Shown here: positions 24,212 to 31,018 of the stretch, piece after piece
Numbering within the stretch: the first letter of the stretch is position 1
Layout: every line of letters begins with the position of its first letter
Assembly (NCBI RefSeq): GCF_050033475.1
Contig: NZ_CP188319.1
Coordinates: 930,001 to 994,000 of the forward strand
Length of the DNA stretch: 64,000 nucleotides
Reading direction: 5' to 3'
Source of the DNA: Cetobacterium sp050033475
GTDB lineage: Bacteria; Fusobacteriota; Fusobacteriia; Fusobacteriales; Fusobacteriaceae
Notes under the pieces: generated by a model
What the model was told of the DNA's origin: nothing
Databases searched by the model: none
Seen by the model: the letters and a program-made list of their open reading frames with translations, nothing else
Program-made: the position numbers and the translations under genes

Positions 24212-25560
24212 TAGCAATAAGTTCTATAATTGCTATAGAGGGAATTTTTATATTTTTAAATATAAATTATTTATCTACATTTAATAGTTTGAATGGAATA
24301 GAACATACAATTAAAGATGAAATAAGACAAATATTCATATACGAAGTTTTATTTTTTTTATTTTTAAATTTTATAATTTATTTTTTTTATAAAAATTTTT
24401 TAAAAGCAGATTTATATAAAAAATTAAATAGAATTAAGGCTTTTTTAGAAAGTGGAAAAGATAAAAAGGAGATATATTTAGGCGATGATCAATGGATTTT
24501 ACAATTTTGGCGTGTAGTTAAAGCTTGGCAACAGGAAAATTTAAGCAATATATCTAAATTGGATAAAGAGAAAGAGATATTGACTAAAATAATTTCTGCG
24601 GTGGATAGTGCTATAATTTTATTGGATAAAGATTTTAATTTTACAGTTAAAAATAATAATCTTCTGTATCTTTTTGAAAGAAGTAAATATAATTGCATAC
24701 AGGGAATAAAATATATAGAAATAATAGAAGTAATAAGAGAAGCTCAATTAAAAAATAAAGATATAAAAAAAGAAATTTATATTCAAGATTTAAAAAAATA
24801 TTTTTTAATAACAGTAAAAAAATTGGATTCGAGAGAAGAATATTTACTATCAATAAAAGATATGACCCCTGCTAGAGAAATAGTAGAAGTTCAACGTAAA
24901 TTTATAAGTAATGTTAGTCATGAATTAAAAACTCCGTTAACAAATATAAAGGGATATTTAATAGCTTTAAAAGATGCTCCAGATTCTGTAAAAGAAAATT
25001 TTATTAATATTATTGAAAGGAATATTGATAAAATGGAAAATATAATTGTAGATTTTTTAAATATTTCAAAAATGGAAAGTTTAAATATAATTAATATTTC
25101 ACAAGTTTCTGAGGAAAAATTATCTACTTTTTTGAAAGAAAGTGTTCAAGGAATTATAAAGAAAAAAAATGGTTTCTTAGAATTTAAGTTTGAACTTTTA
25201 GAAAAAGACAGTTATTTACAAATAGATTTCGAAAAAATTACAATGATATTAAAAAATTTAATAGAAAATGGATTTATTTATAATCATTCAGAAAATCCAA
25301 AGGTTACAGTTAATATATATGAAATGAGAAAAACTTATAAAATAATAGTTCAAGATAATGGAATAGGAATAGAAAAAAATAAAATTGATAAAATATTTGA
25401 ACGATTTTATAGAGTGGATAAAGCAAGAACTAGTAATGTGGCAGGAACAGGTTTGGGATTATCTATAGTAAAAGAAATTATAAAAAATTATGAAGGTGAA
25501 ATTAAAGTTTTATCAGAGGAAGGGAAAGGAAGTACTTTTATAATAAGTATTCCAAAATAA
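24193..25560 (+). CDS. PhoR-like histidine kinase, probable AUU start
   Basis: A kinase of about 455 residues: two membrane segments close together, a PAS-like region, H-box FISNVSHELKTPL, N-box KNLIENGFIYNHS, DNGIGI and GTGLGLS, all intact. The first standard start, TTG 24289, has no ribosome site and would remove the first membrane segment (IIAISSIIAIEGIFIFLNI). The frame is open upstream to 24160 with no ATG, GTG or TTG. ATT 24193 follows AGGAG (24178-24182) by 10 bases and gives I/MRRKEIIAISS, a classic positively charged start before a membrane helix. It overlaps the regulator gene by 19 bases. If AUU is not used, the start is TTG 24289. Confidence 0.75.
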   Translation: MRRKEIIAISSIIAIEGIFIFLNINYLSTFNSLNGIEHTIKDEIRQIFIYEVLFFLFLNFIIYFFYKNFLKADLYKKLNRIKAFLESGKDKKEIYLGDDQWILQFWRVVKAWQQENLSNISKLDKEKEILTKIISAVDSAIILLDKDFNFTVKNNNLLYLFERSKYNCIQGIKYIEIIEVIREAQLKNKDIKKEIYIQDLKKYFLITVKKLDSREEYLLSIKDMTPAREIVEVQRKFISNVSHELKTPLTNIKGYLIALKDAPDSVKENFINIIERNIDKMENIIVDFLNISKMESLNIINISQVSEEKLSTFLKESVQGIIKKKNGFLEFKFELLEKDSYLQIDFEKITMILKNLIENGFIYNHSENPKVTVNIYEMRKTYKIIVQDNGIGIEKNKIDKIFERFYRVDKARTSNVAGTGLGLSIVKEIIKNYEGEIKVLSEEGKGSTFIISIPK

Positions 25561-25586
25561 AAAATACCCTTATAAGGGTATTTTTT
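25561..25586. terminator. Bidirectional terminator between the PhoR-like gene and the small lipoprotein
   Basis: A 24-base perfect palindrome (25561-25584; AAAATACCCTTA and its complement) with a T run on both strands. It directly abuts both stop codons of two converging genes. Confidence 0.85.
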
Positions 25587-25725
25587 AATTTTCTCCATCA
25601 AAATCTGGTTCTAAGCCATAAAAAATAGTATTGGAAGTACTGTCATTTGATGGAGGAGTGTTGGAACATGCAGATAATAAAAGCAGAGAGAAAATAGTAA
25701 GAAAAAAGAGTATTTTTTTCTTCAT
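25585..25725 (-). CDS. 46-residue lipoprotein
   Basis: A short gene on the minus strand. The ribosome site GGAGGGATTTCC precedes ATG, followed by MKKKILFFLTIFSLLLLSAC, a textbook lipoprotein signal with lipobox LSAC. The mature part is only 27 residues: CSNTPPSNDSTSNTIFY, then GLEPDFDGEN. I recognise no family; the first residues recall other small envelope lipoproteins but there is no LKGPLYFP as in LptM. It is divergent from the HD protein gene across an inverted repeat, and its stop abuts the bidirectional terminator, which supports a real gene. Confidence 0.78.
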   Translation of the reverse strand: MKKKILFFLTIFSLLLLSACSNTPPSNDSTSNTIFYGLEPDFDGEN

Positions 25726-25747
25726 GGAAATCCCTCCTAGATTTTGA

Positions 25748-25780
25748 GATATAATAATATTCTTAAAATATTATTATATC
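25748..25780. promoter_or_regulatory. Perfect inverted repeat in a divergent promoter gap
   Basis: GATATAATAATATT (25748-25761) and its exact complement (25767-25780) surround CTTAA. Each arm holds a TATAAT reading away from the centre on its own strand. It lies between the lipoprotein gene (minus) and the HD gene (plus), so it may be an operator or a pair of back-to-back -10 elements. A further TATAAT is at 25784-25789. Confidence 0.55.
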
Positions 25781-25803
25781 CTCTATAATAAAGAGGTGAA
25801 TTA

Positions 25804-26379
25804 ATGATTATTAAAAAAATATTAGAAAAATATTTAAAAGGAGAAAATATATCAGAAAATTTAAAAAATTTGGAATTTAATAAAGCATTTCCTGAAATAG
25901 CTTGTCTAAAAAATGTTATGCAAGATAAAATTTACCATCCTGAGGGAGATGTATTAACTCATATACTAATGATGATAGAAGTTCTTGATATAAATGAGCG
26001 AAATGAAAATATTTTTTGGAGTATAATATATCACGATAGTGGAAAATTTTTAACATACCCAACTTTTAAAAATCATGAAAAAAAATCAGTAGAAATTTTA
26101 GAAAAAAATAAGTTTAAATTAAATTTAAAAGATGATCAAATAGAAGAAATAAAAAAATTAATTTTACATCACGAAACAATATTGAAATTAATGCTTAATA
26201 ATAGTATAAATGAGGAAAGTGTAAAAAAATTAAGTCTTGAAGTTAATTTAAAAGATTTATTAAAATTATATAAATGTGATGTTTTAGGTAGAGGATATAA
26301 AAATAATTATTTAGAATTAAAAGCAATAGATGAAGTTGAAAAACTTTATAATTTACAAACAAAAACATATGAGCTATAA
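25804..26379 (+). CDS. HD-domain phosphohydrolase-like protein
   Basis: A 191-residue soluble protein with an HD-type metal site: histidine in HPEGDVLTH, the HD pair in IYHDSGKFLTYP, NHEKKS and LHHE. The order resembles the HD domain of CCA-adding enzymes, which removes phosphates from nucleotides, but no nucleotidyltransferase domain is attached. The start has an AAGAGGTGAATTA ribosome site. It is divergent from a small lipoprotein gene and stands ahead of an unknown gene after 39 bases. The substrate is unknown. Confidence 0.75.
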   Translation: MIIKKILEKYLKGENISENLKNLEFNKAFPEIACLKNVMQDKIYHPEGDVLTHILMMIEVLDINERNENIFWSIIYHDSGKFLTYPTFKNHEKKSVEILEKNKFKLNLKDDQIEEIKKLILHHETILKLMLNNSINEESVKKLSLEVNLKDLLKLYKCDVLGRGYKNNYLELKAIDEVEKLYNLQTKTYEL

Positions 26380-26418
26380 TTTATAGGAGTAGATTACATA
26401 ATTTTTTAAGGGGGAAAA

Positions 26419-27099
26419 ATGGCAAGATTAAGAAGCGCTATTATGGCACATAAGGCTCAGATGAATCCACAAATAGGTGGGGCAGTAGATATATATGGAG
26501 CATTTGATAATTTAATACAACCAATGTTTCCATTTCCAATGATGAATTTATCAATGGTTTTAACTTTTGAAGGAATTACACAACCAACAGTATTTGAAGT
26601 TAGACTTAATGGACCAGATGATGATTTAATAACTAAGGGAGAATTTATGCCTATGGTTGATCCATTTGGAATTGGGAAAAAAATAATAGATATAGAAAAA
26701 TTTTTGATAAAAAATAGAGGAACTTATACAATGGATTTATTTGAAAAGGTTGGAGAAGATGTAAAGTTCATGCAAACTGTAACTTTATTTATAGCAGATT
26801 ATCCACCTCAAAGACCATGGAATGAAGAGCAAAAATTACAAATTTTATCTCAAGAAGAGGTTATAAAAAGTGTAAAAACTGAGTTCCAACCATTTGGAGC
26901 ACAAACAGCTATAAAACTTCAATATAATTTAGATAAAAATTTACCTATGGAAGAAGGATATATATCAATTCCAGAATCAGATAGTATAGAAATAGATGGA
27001 GAAACTTATGATTTAACAGGTGTAAGAAGACAAATTGAATGGATGTTTGGGAATCCTTTACCTAAGTCAGAAGAGGAAAGTACTGAAAAAAATAACTAA
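26419..27099 (+). CDS. Conserved-looking protein of unknown function
   Basis: A 226-residue soluble protein without signal peptide or membrane segment. The sequence is rich in beta-type stretches (MNLSMVLTFEGITQPTVFEV, TVTLFIADYPPQRPW) and proline, with an acidic C-terminal tail. Parts recall the DUF6941 group, but I am not sure of this. It has a good ribosome site (AAGGGGGAAAAAT) and a terminator behind it, so it is a real gene. Its neighbours, an HD protein and ribosomal proteins L13/S9, do not suggest a role. Confidence 0.7.
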   Translation: MARLRSAIMAHKAQMNPQIGGAVDIYGAFDNLIQPMFPFPMMNLSMVLTFEGITQPTVFEVRLNGPDDDLITKGEFMPMVDPFGIGKKIIDIEKFLIKNRGTYTMDLFEKVGEDVKFMQTVTLFIADYPPQRPWNEEQKLQILSQEEVIKSVKTEFQPFGAQTAIKLQYNLDKNLPMEEGYISIPESDSIEIDGETYDLTGVRRQIEWMFGNPLPKSEEESTEKNN

Positions 27100-27110
27100 T
27101 AAAATCACTG

Positions 27111-27138
27111 AAAAGTCTAGGGTTTTCCTAGGCTTTTT
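27111..27138 (+). terminator. Terminator after the unknown gene, before rplM
   Basis: AAAAGTCTAGG (27111-27121) pairs with CCTAGGCTTTT (27127-27137; one G-U) and a T-rich run follows. Confidence 0.82.
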
Positions 27139-27164
27139 ATTTTTTGTCTTTATACAAAAATCCA

Positions 27165-27193
27165 TTGACAGGAGAAGGAAAAACCTATATAAT
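27165..27193 (+). promoter_or_regulatory. Consensus promoter of rplM-rpsI
   Basis: Perfect TTGACA (27165-27170), 17 bases, perfect TATAAT (27188-27193): the strongest promoter seen in the window. A transcript starting near 27200 would have a leader of about 80 bases. Confidence 0.9.
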
Positions 27194-27199
27194 TGTTAG

Positions 27200-27280
27200 G
27201 TATAATAATCCTTTCCCACAAGGAGACCGTTGCGTTATATTAATTTAAAACTAGTATAACCATTTCGAGGAGGAAAAAAA
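27200..27280 (+). promoter_or_regulatory. Structured 5' leader of rplM-rpsI, possible autoregulatory element
   Basis: The leader holds GTTATA (27234-27239) complementary to TATAAC (27255-27260), a decoy-like AAGGAGA, and a CCTTTCC that could pair with the GGAAA of the real ribosome site. Leaders that bind L13 are known in Firmicutes and enterobacteria. A match to those families is not shown here. Confidence 0.35.
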
Positions 27281-27715
27281 GTGAAGAAATACACTGCAAT
27301 GCAAAGAAAAGAGGACGTAGTAAGAAACTGGAACCACTACGACGCTGAAGGAAAAGTATTAGGAAGATTAGCAGCTGAGATTGCTATAAAATTAATGGGT
27401 AAAGATAAAGTATCTTACACTCCACATATCGACGGAGGAGACTTCGTAGTAGTAACTAACATCGAGAAATTAGTTGTAACTGGAAAAAAATTAACTGATA
27501 AAATCTATTACAACCACTCAGGATTCCCAGGTGGATTAAGAGAAAGAAGACTTGAAGAAGTTATGGCTAAAAATCCTAAAGAAGCGTTAATGCTAGCTGT
27601 AAAAAGAATGCTTCCAAAGAACAAATTAGGAAGAGAGCAATTAACAAGATTAAGAATATTTGTTGGAGCAGAGCATATTCATACAGCACAAAAACCAGCA
27701 AAGGTAGAATTATAA
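27281..27715 (+). CDS. rplM: 50S ribosomal protein L13
   Basis: A 144-residue large-subunit protein. It shows WNHYDAEGKVLGRLA near the start, then HIDGGDFVVVTN, VVTGKKLTDKIYYNHSGFPGG and AVKRMLPKNKLGR, all standard for L13. The start is GTG, behind a strong GAGGAGGAAAAAAA site. It is paired with rpsI as in most bacteria. Codon use is richer in C-ending codons than in neighbouring genes, as expected of a highly expressed gene. Confidence 0.98.
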   Translation: MKKYTAMQRKEDVVRNWNHYDAEGKVLGRLAAEIAIKLMGKDKVSYTPHIDGGDFVVVTNIEKLVVTGKKLTDKIYYNHSGFPGGLRERRLEEVMAKNPKEALMLAVKRMLPKNKLGREQLTRLRIFVGAEHIHTAQKPAKVEL

Positions 27716-27732
27716 TTTAGGAGGGAATGACA

Positions 27733-28131
27733 GTGGCAGAAATGATTCAATATAGAGGAACTGGAAGAAGAAAAACTTCAGTAGCAAGAGTAAGACTTAT
27801 CCCTGGAGGACAAGGAATTGAAATAAACGGAAAAACTATGGCAGACTACTTCGGAGGAAGAGAATTACTTTCTAAAATAGTTGAGCAGCCATTAACTTTA
27901 ACAGAAACTTTAGATAAGTTCCAAGTTAAAGTTAACGTTTTCGGTGGAGGACAAGCAGGACAAGCTGGAGCAATCAGACACGGAGTTGCTAGAGCTTTAT
28001 TACTAGCTGATGAGACTTTAAAGAAAGCTTTAAGAGAAGCTGGATTCTTAACAAGAGACTCAAGAATGGTAGAGAGAAAGAAATACGGAAAAAGAAAAGC
28101 AAGAAGATCACCTCAATTCTCAAAAAGATAA
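27733..28131 (+). CDS. rpsI: 30S ribosomal protein S9
   Basis: A 132-residue small-subunit protein whose C-terminal tail KARRSPQFSKR reaches the P-site tRNA. Family marks are QYRGTGRRKTSVARV, NGKTMADYFGGRE, GGGQAGQAGAIRHG and MVERKKYGKRKARRSPQF. I place the start at GTG 27733 (MAEMIQ...), seven bases after AGGAGGG; the ATG at 27727 nearly touches that ribosome site. The protein begins MAE like many S9 proteins. A terminator follows. Confidence 0.97.
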   Translation: MAEMIQYRGTGRRKTSVARVRLIPGGQGIEINGKTMADYFGGRELLSKIVEQPLTLTETLDKFQVKVNVFGGGQAGQAGAIRHGVARALLLADETLKKALREAGFLTRDSRMVERKKYGKRKARRSPQFSKR

Positions 28132-28149
28132 TTGGAGTTTTCTTTCAAG

Positions 28150-28178
28150 AGACGAGTTTTATACTCGTCTTTTTTTTT
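28150..28178 (+). terminator. Terminator of rplM-rpsI
   Basis: AGACGAGT (28150-28157) pairs with ACTCGTCT (28163-28170), followed by nine T. Confidence 0.92.
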
Positions 28179-28244
28179 ATTTTTAAAGGTTTATATAAAA
28201 AATGAAGTATATACTTTCCAAGAGTTTTTATGGGGAGGGAAATT

Positions 28245-29687
28245 ATGGAAAAATCAGAAGAGATAATAAAGGATTTAGTACATGATTATATTGAGCTAGA
28301 TGAGGAAAGTAAAAAAATAATAGACACACCTGAGTTTCAAAGATTACGAAGAATAAGAAGTTTAACATCTTTGTATTTATTTCCTTCAGGAAATCATAGT
28401 CGATTTGAACATTCTTTGGGGACAATGAAATTAAGTTTAGAATTTTTTAAAGGAATCAAAGAAAGCTTTCAAGAAGAAAGAGTAAAAGTTGGAGATACGA
28501 GAGAGTTAGAATATTATAAAGATAATTTTAAAATAGCTGCTTTACTTCATGATTTAGGAGTAGGACCACTTTCTAGTATTGGAAATAGCTTTTATAACAA
28601 AGAGGAAATTGGAAATTATTTAAAAATCAAATGTGATGAATTATTATTGGAATATAATAAAATATTTGGTAGTGATTTGGGAAGTGAACAGGAAAGAATG
28701 AGTTGCTATTTTATTTTAAGTAAAATGGCTAAAATTATTAGAAATAATAGAAATATTGATTTAGAATTTATATTGAGAATGATAATAGGGAATAAGTATC
28801 CTAAGACAGAAGAAGATAAAACTTATTGGTGTAGGAATATATTTATAGAATTATTGAATAATAAAACTTTTGATTTGAAAAAATTAGATTCATTGATTCG
28901 TGATAATTTTATGAGCGGAACTCCAGCACCGATTATAGATTTAAAAAAATTAATAAATTCTATTTATGTAAGAAACCATAAAATTTGTTTTATGCCAGAA
29001 GGAATTTCAGCACTACAATCTCTTATAGAATGTAGAGATGGATTATATGCTCAAGTTTATAATCACTATATACCTCTTTATACAAACTATATAACAGAGG
29101 AGATAATTAGATATTTAAAGGGAGAAATTAATTGGCAAGATTATTTTTCTTGCGAAGCAGTAACTACTTTATTAATAAGTGATGGTGATATTGAGGCTTT
29201 ATTAAATGATAAATATAGAAAAATGATAAATAAAGAAGATATACGAGACTATATAAAAAATATATTCCCACAATTGTATAGTAGAAAATTTTTAAAACCT
29301 GTATGGAAAACAGTTTATGAGTACAATAATTTTTTAGAAAATGAAATAGAAGATGATTATTTAATAGAAAAATTAAAAGAAGAATTACTTGGAGATAACA
29401 AACGAAATATAAGAGAAAAAATAGTAAATGAATTGAGAGAAAAGTTAGATTTAAGACCAGGGGAATTGTTTATTATAGCTAGTTCAAATAAATTTGAAAA
29501 TAATTTAATAAAGGGAAATATTACAATTGCAATTGATGGAAAAGAAAAATCCTTATGGAATTTATTACCTCAAAGAGACTATAGAAAAAATGGAAATATA
29601 GATTTTTATATTTTTGGACCTGAAGATAAAAAAAATGAAATAAAAAAATCATTTATAAAAATAATAAGAGAATATTTTAGTGTTTAA
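28245..29687 (+). CDS. Divergent HD-domain protein (dGTPase/SAMHD1-like fold)
   Basis: A 480-residue soluble protein. The N-terminal third looks like the HD phosphohydrolases of the YdhJ/SAMHD1 group: FQRLRRIRSLTSLYLFPSGN, HSRFEHSLGTM and AALLHDLG. A later DSLIRDNFMSG corresponds to the distal metal aspartate. The loop that normally reads GHGPFSH is VGPLSSIG here, so two conserved histidines are missing. The C-terminal half is not recognised. The ATG at 28245 follows GGGGAGGGAAATT. It appears to be a single gene between two terminators. Substrate unknown; activity may be altered or lost. Confidence 0.75.
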   Translation: MEKSEEIIKDLVHDYIELDEESKKIIDTPEFQRLRRIRSLTSLYLFPSGNHSRFEHSLGTMKLSLEFFKGIKESFQEERVKVGDTRELEYYKDNFKIAALLHDLGVGPLSSIGNSFYNKEEIGNYLKIKCDELLLEYNKIFGSDLGSEQERMSCYFILSKMAKIIRNNRNIDLEFILRMIIGNKYPKTEEDKTYWCRNIFIELLNNKTFDLKKLDSLIRDNFMSGTPAPIIDLKKLINSIYVRNHKICFMPEGISALQSLIECRDGLYAQVYNHYIPLYTNYITEEIIRYLKGEINWQDYFSCEAVTTLLISDGDIEALLNDKYRKMINKEDIRDYIKNIFPQLYSRKFLKPVWKTVYEYNNFLENEIEDDYLIEKLKEELLGDNKRNIREKIVNELREKLDLRPGELFIIASSNKFENNLIKGNITIAIDGKEKSLWNLLPQRDYRKNGNIDFYIFGPEDKKNEIKKSFIKIIREYFSV

Positions 29688-29690
29688 TTT

Positions 29691-29721
29691 AAAAAAGAGA
29701 GAAAAACTTCTCTCTTTTTTT
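29691..29721 (+). terminator. Terminator after the HD-domain gene
   Basis: AAAAAAGAGAGAA (29691-29703) pairs with TTCTCTCTTTTTT (29708-29720), with T to 29721. Confidence 0.85.
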
Positions 29722-29853
29722 ATATACTAAAATAAAATGTCTTTTATAAGTCTTTTACTAAAAAAATAGTATTTAAGTGTTTTAAATAAACTTTATAATA
29801 TTAAAATAAAATATAAAGATTAAAAATAGAACACAAAATAGAGAAAAAATATA

Positions 29854-29882
29854 TTTACAAAATTTAGAAAATATAGTATAAA
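29854..29882 (+). promoter_or_regulatory. Porin promoter (shared type)
   Basis: TTTACA (29854-29859), 17 bases, TATAAA (29877-29882). The remaining upstream sequence from 29722 is AT-rich with no other feature I can name. Confidence 0.7.
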
Positions 29883-29928
29883 AGTTATGGGAGAAGCATG
29901 TTTTAAGTATACTGAATGGAGGGAAATA

Positions 29929-30846
29929 ATGAAAAAATTAAGCATCATGTTAGGAGCATTAGTAGCTTTATCAGCAGTGGCACAGGGGAAGGAAACTGTT
30001 GTAGCACCAGTAATAGTTGAGGAGACAGTGAGAGAAGTTGTAATAATTAAAGAAACTCCAAAACCATGGTTAAGATTAAAGAGAATAGGACAAGAATTAG
30101 AAGTTGAAAATAAATCTGGTTCTTCTGATATTGGAGAAAATGTATGGTTATATAATAGAGTAGTTTTAGAAACTGATAACTGGGATTTTGAAATTGAGGC
30201 AGCTAGAAAATGGAATATAGATACAAAGGCTGGAATTGAAAAGACAAATACAAGAACGCAAATTGATGCATGGAGAAATTTCCAAGCTGAATCATTTAAA
30301 TATTCTTTAGGAGGAAGATATAGAGCTGAAAAGAATTTTGATAGATTCCAATTAAGAGGAAAATATGCCTTAAATTCAGGATTAGTTTCTGGAAATTTAA
30401 ATGTTCATTATAATTCTGTTTCAGGAAGTGAAGATGATTATTATGTTGTGGAAGTTATGCCAGCGACAATCAAATTAGGACCATTAAAAGTTGGATATTG
30501 GATGGAACATAAAGAGGGTGTTGGTGGAAGTAAAGAGGATGTAACAGAGCAACAAATAAGAGCATATTTAGATCTATACAAAGGAGAAAAATTAGGAGTA
30601 ACTTTAGAAAATAGATTTACTTTAAGAAAAACAGGAAAAAAATCTGATGGTACATCATTAAACGGATTAAGAGCTGGAGAGTATGATTTTGGTGGAAGAA
30701 ACAGAACATATTTAGGTGCAGCTTACAAAGTTACACCTGCCTTTGAAGTATACGGAAAATATGCTTACGAATTCCAAAATGCAAAGAATACAGACAGAGA
30801 TACGTATTTAGGAATAGCTATAGCTGGATGGAATTATAGGTTCTAA
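29929..30846 (+). CDS. Outer-membrane beta-barrel protein (KdgM-like size)
   Basis: A 305-residue protein with signal peptide (to about VAQGKE) and a mature N-terminus carrying VVAPVIVEE, a motif shared with the barrel at 31019. The rest alternates strands (YSLGGRYRAEKNF, LGVTLENRFTLRK, YGKYAYEFQNA) and ends GWNYRF, with a terminal phenylalanine. Its strand pattern recalls small oligogalacturonate-type porins, but that is only a guess. Unlike the other barrels here, no small helical protein gene follows its terminator. The ATG at 29929 follows TGGAGGGAAATA; an earlier ATG at 29887 lies ahead of the signal peptide. Confidence 0.8.
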   Translation: MKKLSIMLGALVALSAVAQGKETVVAPVIVEETVREVVIIKETPKPWLRLKRIGQELEVENKSGSSDIGENVWLYNRVVLETDNWDFEIEAARKWNIDTKAGIEKTNTRTQIDAWRNFQAESFKYSLGGRYRAEKNFDRFQLRGKYALNSGLVSGNLNVHYNSVSGSEDDYYVVEVMPATIKLGPLKVGYWMEHKEGVGGSKEDVTEQQIRAYLDLYKGEKLGVTLENRFTLRKTGKKSDGTSLNGLRAGEYDFGGRNRTYLGAAYKVTPAFEVYGKYAYEFQNAKNTDRDTYLGIAIAGWNYRF

Positions 30847-30855
30847 TAAAGATTT

Positions 30856-30885
30856 AAAGGTTCGGAAACGGACCTTTATTTTTTT
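30856..30885 (+). terminator. Terminator after the 29929 barrel gene
   Basis: AAAGGTTCG (30856-30864) pairs with CGGACCTTT (30869-30877; one G-U) around a GAAA tetraloop, then ATTTTTTT. Confidence 0.9.
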
Positions 30886-30922
30886 ATCGGATTTTATTAA
30901 GTCAATTTTATTTCAAAAAGTA

Positions 30923-30951
30923 TTTACAAAGATAAAAAAATAGGGTATAAA
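30923..30951 (+). promoter_or_regulatory. Porin promoter (shared type)
   Basis: TTTACA (30923-30928), 17 bases, TATAAA (30946-30951), with GGG directly before the -10. Confidence 0.72.
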
Positions 30952-30976
30952 TCTATCAACTGATATTTTATTGTTA

Positions 30977-30998
30977 CATAAGGGAATCATAAGGGAAT
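30977..30998 (+). repeat. Exact 11-base tandem repeat in a porin 5' leader
   Basis: CATAAGGGAAT occurs twice back to back between the promoter and the start of the 31019 barrel gene. It may bind a regulator or an RNA; function unknown. Confidence 0.6.
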
Positions 30999-31018
30999 AA
31001 AAATTGGGAGGGAAAATT

